This document shows positions 51,375 through 59,984 of a stretch of DNA of 64,000 bases, piece after piece. The notes beneath the pieces are model-generated. The model saw only the letters and a program-made list of their open reading frames with translations, was not told the DNA's origin and searched no databases. Position 1 is the stretch's first letter. Each line of letters starts with the position of its first letter. Source of the stretch: Cognatazoarcus halotolerans (GTDB lineage: Bacteria > Pseudomonadota > Gammaproteobacteria > Burkholderiales > Rhodocyclaceae); the NCBI RefSeq assembly GCF_009800965.1, contig NZ_WUAF01000010.1, positions 124,001 to 188,000 of the forward strand, given 5' to 3'. A program made the translations under genes and the position numbers.

Positions 51375-52583
51375 CTAAGCCGCGCTGCGCAGGCCGTCGG
51401 TGGCTTCGTGAGGGGAGGCGGCCGCAAGGCCTTCATCCGTCGTCGCGGGTGTGTGACGCGACGGGCTGGCTCCCAAATAGGCGCCAGACGCCCTGATCCT
51501 CCCGTGGCCTGCCATTTCGGCGACGGCCTGGCGCGCAGCGTGGTCCAGGTCGGCGGGGAGGGGGCCTCCGCCGCGCACCGGCGGGGCCTCGCCACCGGTT
51601 TCATCGCCAAAGCGCCGGATCAACGCTTCGTGCCGCAGCCCATGGGCGGTGATCCCGCGCTCGCTCGACGTGATGCCGAATTTTTCCATCACATAGTCGA
51701 AACGGCGCAGGTTGCGCTTCAAGTCATGCCGAGGATCGCCCAGGTGCGCGTCCTCACCTTCCGCCACGGCACGGGCATAGTCGAGGGCGGCCAGGCCGGC
51801 TGCACTGTCCAGCGCCACAAACCGTAGCCGTCCCCCCTTGCTGCCCTCCTTGATCCGCACGTAGTGGTCCGCCCGCCGTTCGTCAGGCGACAGGCCGGTG
51901 GCCTCAAACGGCACGACACAACGGTGCGGCCGGATCATCACCGATTCCTTGCGCCGCAACCCGAAGGCCTGGATCAGCCGCAGCGAGGCGCCGACATAGC
52001 GGTCGTAGTCGCAGACCTGCTCGATCAGCGCATCGATGTCGACGCCTTGAGCGGACCAGCTCTTGTCGCGCTGCGCATATTCGTGCCGCTGGTATTCCTC
52101 GGTACTCAGCCCGTAGTCGGCCGGTTTGCGGATGAAGCCGGGCTTGCCCAGCCACATCGCCAGGCCGCGCAGGAAGCTGAGGTAGGTCTGGATGGTGGCC
52201 GGCGCGAGCTTTTCTTCCTGCCAGATCTTCACCATCGCCCGGATGTGCCGTTCGCCGAGGTTGCGTGGGTCGGGCAGGGTCTTGAAGCCGGCCTTCGTTT
52301 TCAGGTCGCGGAAAAAGCGGCGCAGGAAGTCGGCGCGCTCCTGCCGGGTCTTGTGCGAGACCGTCTTGTCGAGCGAGGTGTGCAGGCTGTTGAAGAGTCC
52401 GAGCAGCACCTCGAGCACCTGCATGGGGTCGGCCTTGCCGGGCTTGTAGCGGGCGAGGATGGCCGCAGGCGGCAGATTGGCCTGGGCCTGATTGCGCGTG
52501 GGCTGCAGCGGGGCGGCACGGCCCAGCCCGGCAGTGCCTTGAACGCGGCGACGGGTGGATGGCGTGGGATTGGCAGTGGACAT
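51375..52583 (-). CDS. Tyrosine recombinase/integrase with long N-terminal domain
   Basis: 402 residues from the ATG at 52583 (MSTANPTPSTRRRV), preceded by AAGGA. Residues ~55-150 form an extended core-binding domain (VSHKTRQERADFLRRFFRDL, APATIQTYLSFLRGLAMWLG). The catalytic motifs are present: QAFGLRRKESVMI (Arg I), TAHGLRHEALIRRFG (His-x-x-Arg-His), and AGHGRIRASGAYLG carrying the likely Tyr. The family is seen in ICEs and plasmids and resembles Pfam integrase_1 types. It may be the element's own integrase or a DNA-rearranging enzyme. The C-terminal tail is disordered. Confidence 0.8.
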   Translation of the reverse strand: MSTANPTPSTRRRVQGTAGLGRAAPLQPTRNQAQANLPPAAILARYKPGKADPMQVLEVLLGLFNSLHTSLDKTVSHKTRQERADFLRRFFRDLKTKAGFKTLPDPRNLGERHIRAMVKIWQEEKLAPATIQTYLSFLRGLAMWLGKPGFIRKPADYGLSTEEYQRHEYAQRDKSWSAQGVDIDALIEQVCDYDRYVGASLRLIQAFGLRRKESVMIRPHRCVVPFEATGLSPDERRADHYVRIKEGSKGGRLRFVALDSAAGLAALDYARAVAEGEDAHLGDPRHDLKRNLRRFDYVMEKFGITSSERGITAHGLRHEALIRRFGDETGGEAPPVRGGGPLPADLDHAARQAVAEMAGHGRIRASGAYLGASPSRHTPATTDEGLAAASPHEATDGLRSAA

Positions 52584-53311
52584 GGCTTTCCTTCGAATGA
52601 ACGCCGTGCGGCCGTCCCGGCGGAGCACAGCACAACAATGGACGGAATCCCGGCATGGCGGGCGAGACGGATTCCGACGTCTGGCCCGCCCGTGGTTGCA
52701 GTAGTTCAGCGCAGCGCCTGACCACGGACAGCGCTGCACCTACCCAAGGATTTGCCGATGGGCTGCTTGCAAGCGCAGGCATCGGCTCGGTCGGTCTTAA
52801 AAATGAAACGGTGATCCGTCCCACTCACGCATTTCTGCGCTCGCGGGCTTGGGGATGCCGCCGCGCCTCTGGGGCAGGGCACGACATCGGCACGCCGGTC
52901 GAGCCGGGTGCAAGTGGTGGATCAGTCCTCGATTCGTAACGTCGTCCACCTGCATGGGTCCGCCCCTGACCGAAAGTCCAGGGCGGTGCGAGGTTTACGA
53001 GCGAAGACACACGGGGAGCCCATCAGGGCAAGCACGGCCGTGTGCGGCGCAGGAGGCGCAGGCTCGAAGGATGACGGGAACAGCGGGGCGGCATCGGGTG
53101 CCGTCCGGACCATTGGCTCAAGGCATCGGCGCGTCCTCGAGGGAACGCCCAGCGGACAGCTGGCAAGCCGGTGCAGGCACTACGAAATAAAATTCCTCTG
53201 GGGCGAGGCCTCGAAGGCCGCACCCGCCCCGACTCGACAGGTCGGGGCGCTTGAAGGGCGGGTAACGACCGCAACGCCTTTTGCTCCGCGATGGAGCTGG
53301 CCAGGAGGCCA
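52584..53311 (-). promoter_or_regulatory. Long leader region of the integrase gene with distal three-hairpin module
   Basis: Distal module on the minus strand: TGGCC-TCCT-GGCCA (53298-53311), GCTCC-ATCGC-GGAGC (53283-53297), GCGG-TCGTTAC-CCGC within 53257-53278, then a 9-bp stem CGCCCCGAC/GTCGGGGCG (53225-53249). Next to the start, GGCGTT (52600-52605) weakly pairs with AAAGCC (52584-52589), with CATTCGAAGGA in the loop. About 600 bp separate the two parts with no supported gene, and 53312-53767 also shows none. Confidence 0.5.
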
Positions 53312-53767
53312 CGGGAGCCCACAGTTGACTCCTCCCCCTCGACGGCGTCAACCGTCGACGACAGCACGCCCTTCGAATTCCGTGGGCTTGCGGGTGGCAC
53401 TTGAAATCGGGGTCTGAGGGTCGCTTATTTTTCGGGCGAAGACGACAACCGGGCGCAGCCTGCCCTTGATGAGCAAATCTTTGGCCTCTGGGGCCGACCG
53501 GGACCTGTCCAGCGCTGGGGGTACCCGCAGCCAGTCCTGCACACGGGGTTGATATCCGTGGTTTGAATGAGAGCGTAGTGACACACACGCAGCCCCGTCG
53601 GGCGATGGCGCTTTCAGGTGTCAGCGAAACGTCTGTGCATCGTCGGTTCGCTGACAGCGGGCCGGACCCGATCCCGAAATCGGGCTCATTGAGTGGGGAT
53701 TCCGTGTGGCGGGATCAGGTCGCCGTGTCGATGCTGATCGACCTCAACCCTGCCTCGGAGCCTTGTC

Positions 53768-54811
53768 ATGGAATTGATCGTCAGAGCGGTGGATGTCGGA
53801 TCGGGCAACACCAAGTTCGTCACGGCCGCAACTGGTGCCGACATCCGCTGCGCCAGTTTCCCCTCCGTCGCCTATCCGTCGAGCGACGACTCGCCGTCGT
53901 GGCCGGCGAGCGAGCGCAAGAAGACGGTGTGCATCCCCATCGGCCCGCTGTTCTACGAGGTCGGGCCGGACGTGAGCCTCGCCGCCGATACCTTCCGTGC
54001 TAAGCAGTTGCACGACGAGTACACCGAGACGCCTGAGTACCTGGCGCTGCTGCGCGGCGCTTTGAGCATGATGAAGCTGAGCCGCATCGACTTGCTGGTG
54101 GTCGGGCTACCGGTGGCGCTCTTCGCGGTCAAGAAGGCGGCACTGGAAAAGGCCATGACCGGCCGGCACGACATCGGCGGCGGCAAGGTCGTGACGGTCG
54201 GCAAGGCGCTGGCCGTGGCCCAGCCGCAGGGGGCGCTGGTGCACTACGCCTCCGAGCACCAGAAGATGGCGGAGATCGGCCACGAGCAGAGCCTGATCAT
54301 CGATCCGGGCTCGCGCACCTTCGACTGGCTGGTGGCCCGGGGCATGCGACTCGTGCAGAAGCAGAGCTACTCGTTCAACCGCGGCATGTCCGATGTGCTG
54401 CGGCTGCTGGCGGCCGAGATCACGAAGGACATCGGCACGCCCTACCGCGACTACGACGCCATCGACCTCGCGCTCCGGACAGGCAAGCAGCCGGTCATCT
54501 TCCAGAAGCCGTACGACATGAAACGCCTACTGCCCCTGGCCGAGACGGTCGCCGAGCAGGCAGTCTCGACGATGAAGGAGTGGATCGAAGCGCCCCACAG
54601 TCTGCAGAACATCATCCTGGTCGGCGGCGGAGCCTTCCTGTTCCGCAAGGCGGTGAAGGCGGCGTTCCCGAAGCACCGCATCCACGAGGTGAAGGAACCG
54701 ATGTTCGCTAATGTGCGGGGCTTTCAGCTGGCGGGGCAGAACCACGCTCGCAGCGTGATGGCCGCGACCGGGAGGGAGCAGGGTCAGGGCGCAACGGGAG
54801 AGGTCGAATGA
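53768..54811 (+). CDS. ParM/StbA-like actin-family ATPase
   Basis: 347 residues. Actin-fold motifs: phosphate-1 loop AVDVGSGNTKFVTAA at the N-terminus, phosphate-2 region SLIIDPGSRTFDWLVARG near 180, and adenosine motif IILVGGGAFLFRKAV near 280. It resembles the StbA/ParM-type proteins of large plasmids (for example PRTRC protein D). It would polymerise to segregate or stabilise the element. The stop overlaps the start of the next small gene as ATGA, so the partner is probably its adaptor. Confidence 0.82.
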   Translation: MELIVRAVDVGSGNTKFVTAATGADIRCASFPSVAYPSSDDSPSWPASERKKTVCIPIGPLFYEVGPDVSLAADTFRAKQLHDEYTETPEYLALLRGALSMMKLSRIDLLVVGLPVALFAVKKAALEKAMTGRHDIGGGKVVTVGKALAVAQPQGALVHYASEHQKMAEIGHEQSLIIDPGSRTFDWLVARGMRLVQKQSYSFNRGMSDVLRLLAAEITKDIGTPYRDYDAIDLALRTGKQPVIFQKPYDMKRLLPLAETVAEQAVSTMKEWIEAPHSLQNIILVGGGAFLFRKAVKAAFPKHRIHEVKEPMFANVRGFQLAGQNHARSVMAATGREQGQGATGEVE

Positions 54812-55086
54812 GCGCCGATGCCATGAAAGACCCCAAGCCGATTCGTCTCGTCTTCGAACTGGCACGGGCCGACCATCCGCGCCTGTACGACGATCTGATC
54901 CGCTTCCACAAGGGCACCAAGCGGGTCAACCGTCTGCGCGTGCTGGCCTACGACGGCTTGCTGGCCCAGAGCGGCGTGTTCGCCGGGATTGGGCACGGCC
55001 TGCCCCATCAGCCGTCGGCAAGTAGCACGCAGGAGGGCAGTGGCGAGGTCACCAACGACATCTTCGCGCCAGCGATCGACGGGTGA
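54808..55086 (+). CDS. Small partner of the ParM-like protein, 92 aa
   Basis: Begins inside the ATGA overlap. Sequence PIRLVFELARADHPRLYDDLIRFHKG then RVNRLRVLAYDGLLAQSG, with a flexible Ser/Gly-rich tail. The first part could be a ribbon-helix-helix or similar DNA-binding dimer, as expected of a ParR/StbB-like adaptor. That role is inferred from position only. Confidence 0.55.
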   Translation: MSADAMKDPKPIRLVFELARADHPRLYDDLIRFHKGTKRVNRLRVLAYDGLLAQSGVFAGIGHGLPHQPSASSTQEGSGEVTNDIFAPAIDG

Positions 55087-55093
55087 GGCGGCC

Positions 55094-55567
55094 ATGGGAA
55101 AGCGATCGCGCCGGTCGGACAACGACAGGATGGTCAGTGCTTCGGACCTGGCCCAGATGGGCCGCTGCGAGAGACTGGTGGTGTTCGAACATCGGCATGG
55201 CACCCGCCGCACCGCCCGGCAACAGCGAGCCCGAGAACGCGGAGTGGTCGAGCATGAGCGCTTCTATCGGGAGGGCCTGGCGGCTTCTGCACAGGCTATC
55301 CGGAAGGGGCGCTGCTTCATCGCCACCTGCGTGTTCGGCGAGGGCTGGCAGACTCAGGTGCTGCGCGGGTTTCGGGACGTTGCGCTACGCTCGAACGTTT
55401 GGGGGCGTCGCCTAATCTGGTCCTACTACCGGTTGGCGCCTGGCATCTGCACATGCCTGCGCCGATGGCCTGCCTTGCAGGCTCCGGTACGCGTGGTCTT
55501 GGGTGCGATAGCGGCGAGCCTTCGATGGTGGCCAGGTTTGCGCGGAGGCGGGCAATGTCGGCGGTAG
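55094..55567 (+). CDS. N-terminal half of a Cas4-like nuclease fused to a CFI-box segment
   Basis: 157 residues, start at 55094, seven bases after the previous stop. The N-terminal region VSASDLAQMGRCERLVVFE and RERGVVEHERFYREG match the beginning of Cas4/RecB-family nucleases (conserved Cys, then the Gly...His of motif I). It then turns into RCFIATCVFGEGWQTQVLRGFRD, SNVWGRRLIWSYYRLAPGI, a CFI-box C-terminal domain followed by a hydrophobic Arg-flanked stretch. It lacks the Asp and ExK of the nuclease core, which are found in the next gene. The two genes overlap by 13 bp. Confidence 0.6.
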   Translation: MGKRSRRSDNDRMVSASDLAQMGRCERLVVFEHRHGTRRTARQQRARERGVVEHERFYREGLAASAQAIRKGRCFIATCVFGEGWQTQVLRGFRDVALRSNVWGRRLIWSYYRLAPGICTCLRRWPALQAPVRVVLGAIAASLRWWPGLRGGGQCRR

Positions 55568-56112
55568 GATGGGGCGTCCTTGGCGGTCTTGTCGTCGTAT
55601 GCCTCGCGGCGCTGGTCATAGCGTGGCGGCGGTCGGTTACAACCGATGCTGCACTGGCTGAGCGAGCCTCACGACCGGACGCGCTGCGGGATGCCGAGCT
55701 GGTCTATATGGAAAGACTGTTCTGGACTTCCAAGCCCGTTGGGGTGGTGGCGAAGATTGACCGGGTATACCGCATGCCCTCGGGTCTGCTCGTGTTGGTA
55801 GAACTCAAAACCCGCTGGGCTAACCAGCCATCCCTGTCGGACGTGATCCAGTTATCCGCACAGAGAGTGGCGGTGATGGGGCAAACGCACCAAGCCGTAG
55901 CGTCCTACGCGTATGTAATGGTGAAAGCGCCGACTGGGCGCGGCTTGCCGATCGCGCATCGTGTCCAATTGATGACTGACGAGCACGTGGACGCCCTGGT
56001 CAGGAGGCGGGAAGAGATTCTCGCAGGCCGCATTTTGCCGGGACGACCCCAGTCGCGGAAGACGTGCCTTTCGTGCGCATTCCGAGGGCAATGCGACAGT
56101 CTGCTTCCCTGA
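55555..56112 (+). CDS. Membrane-anchored PD-(D/E)XK nuclease (Cas4-like C-terminal half)
   Basis: 185 residues, start at 55555 after GCGGAGG. Residues ~3-25 (WGVLGGLVVVCLAALVIAW) are one transmembrane segment. Then come GVVAKIDRVYRM (catalytic Asp) and LLVLVELKTRW (ExK), VIQLSAQRVAVM (QxxxY-type motif), and a C-terminal cysteine cluster CLSCAFRGQC like the iron-sulfur ligands of Cas4/AddB. Motif I of the fold and the fourth Cys are absent here but present in the overlapping upstream gene, so the two products may assemble into one nuclease. It is not linked to any CRISPR array. Confidence 0.65.
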   Translation: MSAVGWGVLGGLVVVCLAALVIAWRRSVTTDAALAERASRPDALRDAELVYMERLFWTSKPVGVVAKIDRVYRMPSGLLVLVELKTRWANQPSLSDVIQLSAQRVAVMGQTHQAVASYAYVMVKAPTGRGLPIAHRVQLMTDEHVDALVRRREEILAGRILPGRPQSRKTCLSCAFRGQCDSLLP

Positions 56113-56284
56113 GTCAATCGGTCTATCGCTCAATCGGTTCCTGCGGAATCCTGCGGCCACTTTGCGCTACAAGGGGACGAGGGCAAGATGCTCGGCCGGC
56201 ACATGACGCTGCGCCAACTCAACCATATGCCGCAACAGGTTATCCATTATAAAATGATATTCGAATCAGTCGAGGACGAACTGA

Positions 56285-57499
56285 ATGGCGACATCGAAGC
56301 GCGGCGGATCCTCCCGCTCCAAGAATCGAAGAACCGAGGTGCCGGGCCAGGCATTGGGCTATGGTCTCCAGTACACGCGGATGACGCAACTCCTCTTGGA
56401 GGCGCCCGCCGGGAGCTTTTGCAGTATGGAGTTCCTCGATGATGTGGCGCAGCAGCACGCAGACAAGGGTACACGCCTGATCCAGAGCAAGAGTGCGCTG
56501 ACGGCCAATCCAGTCGCCGATCGCGCCAAGTCGCTGTGGAAGACGCTGTCCAATTGGACGACGTTGGGGGCAGATTCCGATTACGATCTGGAGAAGACGG
56601 TCTTCGAGATCTATGTCTCCCGTCCGGTCGGCGGCCAACTCGTCGAGGCATTTGCCAATGCCCATACGCTGGAGGAAGCGCGGGCGGCCATTGCGCTAGC
56701 GCGCGACGCCTTGTGGGGAAAGTCGCCGGACTTCGCGTTGAAAAGCACCGTGGCTGACGAGATCGCCCCGTACCTGGAACGCGTATTCAATGCAGATCAG
56801 ACCTGCCTGGAGCGGATCATCTGCAACTTCCAGCTGACCCTTGGCAGCGGAAGTCCCCAGGCTGACATCGAGGCTGTGATCCGCACCCATCCGGTTTCCG
56901 CCACTAAGGTGGCCGACATTGCTGACCACATGTGCGGCGTCGTGAAGCGTCGGGTGGACGAACTGCTGGAGGCCGGGCGGCCGGCCGTCATTGGACGTGA
57001 CACATTCTATGGCTGGTATGCCGCCTACCTGCGCAAGGTCGATCGGGACACCGTACTACCGAGCCGCGCCAAGGCGCCGAGCGAGGAGGAGTCGCGCGGT
57101 CAATTGCCGAAGATATTTGTTCAGCAATTGGACCTCATCGGGATGCCCTTCGAGGACAAGCTGGAGGCCGCGAGCGACTATCTGATGGCCGCCGCCGACC
57201 GCACGGCTTGGGCCGTCAGCGGCGAAGTTGATGAGTCGTCATTCGATGACCTGGACGCCGCGCTGAAGCGCAGTTGGAAAAACAAGCGACGTACTTGTGG
57301 CATCGAGCATGGCAGCAAGCCTGGTGAGATCCAGGGACAGGCGCTTTACTCGGATTGCATGGACTTCACCATCTACCTCCAGGCCATGCAGCCGCCGGAC
57401 CACTTCATTCCGGGGTGTTTTCACCGGCTGGCCGATGACTTGTCGATCGGATGGCACCCGGACTACGAGCAGCAGCTCAAGGTCAAGAAGGCCGCGTGA
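56285..57499 (+). CDS. ABC-three-component system protein, putative nuclease effector
   Basis: 404 residues. The N-terminal region GLQYTRMTQLLLEAPAGSF, SMEFLDDVAQQ, GTRLIQSKSAL, SLWKTLSNW has the acidic-then-QxK layout of DUF4297/Cap4-like PD-(D/E)XK nucleases (Asp near 52, Gln-Ser-Lys near 66). The remaining ~300 residues are helical (ADIADHMCGVVKRRVDELLEAG, FVQQLDLIGM) as in other ABC-3C effector subunits. It is first of three tightly packed genes (3-bp gap, then TGATG overlap) with a middle component and a Rad50-like ATPase. The start at 56285 follows GGACGAAC. The nuclease call is inferred; the system call is firmer. Confidence 0.65.
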   Translation: MATSKRGGSSRSKNRRTEVPGQALGYGLQYTRMTQLLLEAPAGSFCSMEFLDDVAQQHADKGTRLIQSKSALTANPVADRAKSLWKTLSNWTTLGADSDYDLEKTVFEIYVSRPVGGQLVEAFANAHTLEEARAAIALARDALWGKSPDFALKSTVADEIAPYLERVFNADQTCLERIICNFQLTLGSGSPQADIEAVIRTHPVSATKVADIADHMCGVVKRRVDELLEAGRPAVIGRDTFYGWYAAYLRKVDRDTVLPSRAKAPSEEESRGQLPKIFVQQLDLIGMPFEDKLEAASDYLMAAADRTAWAVSGEVDESSFDDLDAALKRSWKNKRRTCGIEHGSKPGEIQGQALYSDCMDFTIYLQAMQPPDHFIPGCFHRLADDLSIGWHPDYEQQLKVKKAA

Positions 57500-57501
57500 C
57501 G

Positions 57502-57996
57502 ATGCTGGCACGTGAAGCACAGAACATCCAGAACCCAGCGCTCGGCGCGGCCGCTCTTTGGCGCTTTTGCTGCGGCTATGTCGAAGCCCATCCCGTCGGT
57601 GACCCTCCGCGTCTGCCGATGCTGTTCCTGGTGCTGCCCATCGTGCTGCACCAGGCGACCACCGAGCTGCTACGGCGTACCCGGCCCAGCTCTGGACTGC
57701 GGGCCTTCGCCGCGAAATTCGGGGACTCCCAAATCTCCAAACAGGACCTGCTTCTCCAGGTTCACGAGCGCGCAGTCCGCTGGCGCACGCTCAGCCTCCA
57801 GTCGATCGAGCTGGCCGCGGCCGGGCACCTGATCCAACTGCTCGAGGGTGGAGAGGTAATCCCCTTGTCGCGTACCAAGGCTCGCGGTCTACCCGACGAG
57901 GTGAAGCAACTGTTGGCCGATGCAGAAAAGCTCGGCGTGTGGTGCGGCCAACTTACGCTGCACGAAGTGACAACAACACTGAAAATAAGGCTCTGA
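57502..57996 (+). CDS. ABC-three-component system middle component
   Basis: 164 residues, helical, of the type annotated as three-component ABC system middle component: NPALGAAALWRFCCGYVE, LFLVLPIVLHQATTELLRR, SQISKQDLLLQVHERAVRWR, DEVKQLLADAEKLGVWCGQL. It begins three bases after the effector stop and overlaps the ATPase start as TGATG. It is thought to bridge the effector and the ATPase; it has no catalytic motif. Confidence 0.75.
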   Translation: MLAREAQNIQNPALGAAALWRFCCGYVEAHPVGDPPRLPMLFLVLPIVLHQATTELLRRTRPSSGLRAFAAKFGDSQISKQDLLLQVHERAVRWRTLSLQSIELAAAGHLIQLLEGGEVIPLSRTKARGLPDEVKQLLADAEKLGVWCGQLTLHEVTTTLKIRL

Positions 57997-59984
57997 TGTA
58001 TCTGCAGATTCGCGAGATCGTGCTCTGGCCGCGCAACCCGAACTTCGAGCCGCGCCGGCTCCAGTTCGAGTTGGCGAAGGTGAACGTTATCAGCGGCGCG
58101 TCGCGGACCGGCAAATCCGCTGTTATTCCCATCATCGACTACTGCCTTGGCGCGGGGACTTGCTCGATCCCCGTCAAAACCATCCGCAAGTATTGCGAGT
58201 GGTTTGGTGTCGTGGTGGCGACGTCGCAGGGCGACAAGTTGCTGGCCCGGCGAGAGCCCGGTGCGCAGCGCAGTACCGACGACATGTACCTGCTGGAAGC
58301 GGAGCGGATCTCGGACATTCCGCGCCGCATCGCCAAGAACACCAATGCCGACGCCGTGAAGCGGCTGCTCGACGAACTTGCGGGCCTGTCCAAGCTCGAC
58401 TTCTCGGGCGGCGAAGAGTCGACGGGGTTCGATGGTCGCCCAAGCTTCCGCGATCTTGCTGCGTTCACGTTCCAGCCGCAGAACGTCGTCGCCAATCCCG
58501 ACGTGCTGTTCTTCAAGGCCAATACTTACGAACACCGGGAGAAGCTTCGGAAGATCTTCCCATATGTGCTCGGGGCCGTGACGCCGACGCTGATGGCAAA
58601 GCAGTTCGAGCTCGGGCGTGCCCGGCAGGAACTCCGTCGCAAGGAGCGGGAGCTCAAGGATGCCCAGGAGGTGTCTGCGCGCTGGCTGGCCGACTTGAGG
58701 GCGAAGTTCAGCGAGGCCCAAGAGCTGGGGCTGGCCGCCAAGCCGGAGCAGGAGCTCTCGCGTGGCCAGATGATCGAGCGACTGGAAGAAGTCGTCGCGC
58801 GCACGGACCTCACGCTGTCGGTGAGCACGTCGACCATCTCGGATGCACTGCGCGAACTCAGCGGCCTCGAGGTCGAGGAGCGCGAGGTGTCGCGTGAGCT
58901 GACGACCTTGCGCCATCGGCTTAGTGAGATGAACCGCATGCGTGTCGGCGTCGACCAATACCAGGATGCCCTCGCGCTGCAGCGGGGACGCCTGCAGCTA
59001 TCGAGCTGGTTGGTGTCTCACACCGACGACGAGGCGGACTGCCCGATGTGCGGCAGCCATACGGACTCGGCTAAGCGCAAGTTGGCGGTGCTGTCGGAGC
59101 GCCTGCGGGAAGTCGAGGCAGACGCCGGCGTCGACAAGGAGGTGCCGGCCGCCTTTGACCGCGAGCTGCAGCGCGTGACCGAGGAGGTCGGACAGGCGAC
59201 GGAGCGGCTGCGCTCGGTCCAGATCCGCAAGCGGGCCTTGGCGGGGCGCTCAGACGAAGCGCGGCAGCGGCAGTTTGCCGCGCAACGGGCTGAGCGGTTC
59301 GTTGGCAACCTTGAGTCCGCCCTCGACCTGCATCGGCGGCTGGGCAGTGACAGCGAACTCGTCGACGAGGTTGTGCGCCTGAAGGAACGGGTGCGGCAGT
59401 TGGAGGCCGAGTTGCGCGAGCAGGATGTTGAAGCACGCAAGCGTCGGGCTCTCCATGCCATCAGCAACAACGCGGGCCGGCTCCTGCCGCACCTCGATGT
59501 TGAGAGCCCGAACGATCCAATCTCCCTTGAGATCAACGACCTGACGATCAAGGTGCGCGGCACGGAGCGTGACGACTACCTGTCTGAGATTGGCAGTGGC
59601 TCCAACTGGCTCTCCTATCACCTGGCGGTGCTGCTGGCGCTCCATCAGTTCTTCCTGTCGCAGCGCAAGGGGCCCGTCCCTGCGTTCCTCGTGCTTGACC
59701 AGCCGAGCCAAGTGTACTTTCCGAAGCGCATCATGGCGCGGCCAGAAGACGAGGAGGTCGAGGAGGTCGAGGAGCCCCAACTGCGGGACGAAGACGTGGA
59801 CGCCGTTCGACAGGCGTTCGAGGTCATGGGGCGTGTGGCTCTGGATGCCAAGGGCGGTTTGCAACTTATCGTACTCGACCATGCCTCGCGCGACGTCTGG
59901 GGCGACATCGACGGGGTCGTCGGCTTGCCCGAGTGGCGCAACGGCGTCAAGCTCGTGCCTATGGCGTGGTTGGATGACGCCTGA
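57996..59984 (+). CDS. DUF3732-type Rad50-like ABC ATPase of an ABC-3C system
   Basis: 662 residues. Walker A VISGASRTGKSAVIPIIDYCLG near residue 35, a coiled-coil arm from about 215 to 500 broken by a CPMC zinc hook (ADCPMCGSH near 350), then a signature-like region YLSEIGSGSNWLSYHLAVLLAL near 530 and Walker B PAFLVLDQPSQVYFP near 570 (Gln in place of the catalytic Glu, as I recall for this family). An acidic stretch (EDEEVEEVEEPQ) follows, then LIVLDHASRD. It probably senses DNA or phage activity and triggers the effector. Confidence 0.82.
   Translation: MYLQIREIVLWPRNPNFEPRRLQFELAKVNVISGASRTGKSAVIPIIDYCLGAGTCSIPVKTIRKYCEWFGVVVATSQGDKLLARREPGAQRSTDDMYLLEAERISDIPRRIAKNTNADAVKRLLDELAGLSKLDFSGGEESTGFDGRPSFRDLAAFTFQPQNVVANPDVLFFKANTYEHREKLRKIFPYVLGAVTPTLMAKQFELGRARQELRRKERELKDAQEVSARWLADLRAKFSEAQELGLAAKPEQELSRGQMIERLEEVVARTDLTLSVSTSTISDALRELSGLEVEEREVSRELTTLRHRLSEMNRMRVGVDQYQDALALQRGRLQLSSWLVSHTDDEADCPMCGSHTDSAKRKLAVLSERLREVEADAGVDKEVPAAFDRELQRVTEEVGQATERLRSVQIRKRALAGRSDEARQRQFAAQRAERFVGNLESALDLHRRLGSDSELVDEVVRLKERVRQLEAELREQDVEARKRRALHAISNNAGRLLPHLDVESPNDPISLEINDLTIKVRGTERDDYLSEIGSGSNWLSYHLAVLLALHQFFLSQRKGPVPAFLVLDQPSQVYFPKRIMARPEDEEVEEVEEPQLRDEDVDAVRQAFEVMGRVALDAKGGLQLIVLDHASRDVWGDIDGVVGLPEWRNGVKLVPMAWLDDA

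Noticed and set aside
52849-53588. Several 60-170-codon frames in the gap between the integrase and the ParM-like gene
   Set aside because: None has a ribosome site, a domain or coding-like composition; the region is better explained by RNA hairpins of the integrase leader.
55094-56112. The Cas4-like genes as evidence of a CRISPR-Cas system
   Set aside because: No cas1, cas2, effector gene or array is visible. The membrane segment and split layout also differ from CRISPR-associated Cas4.
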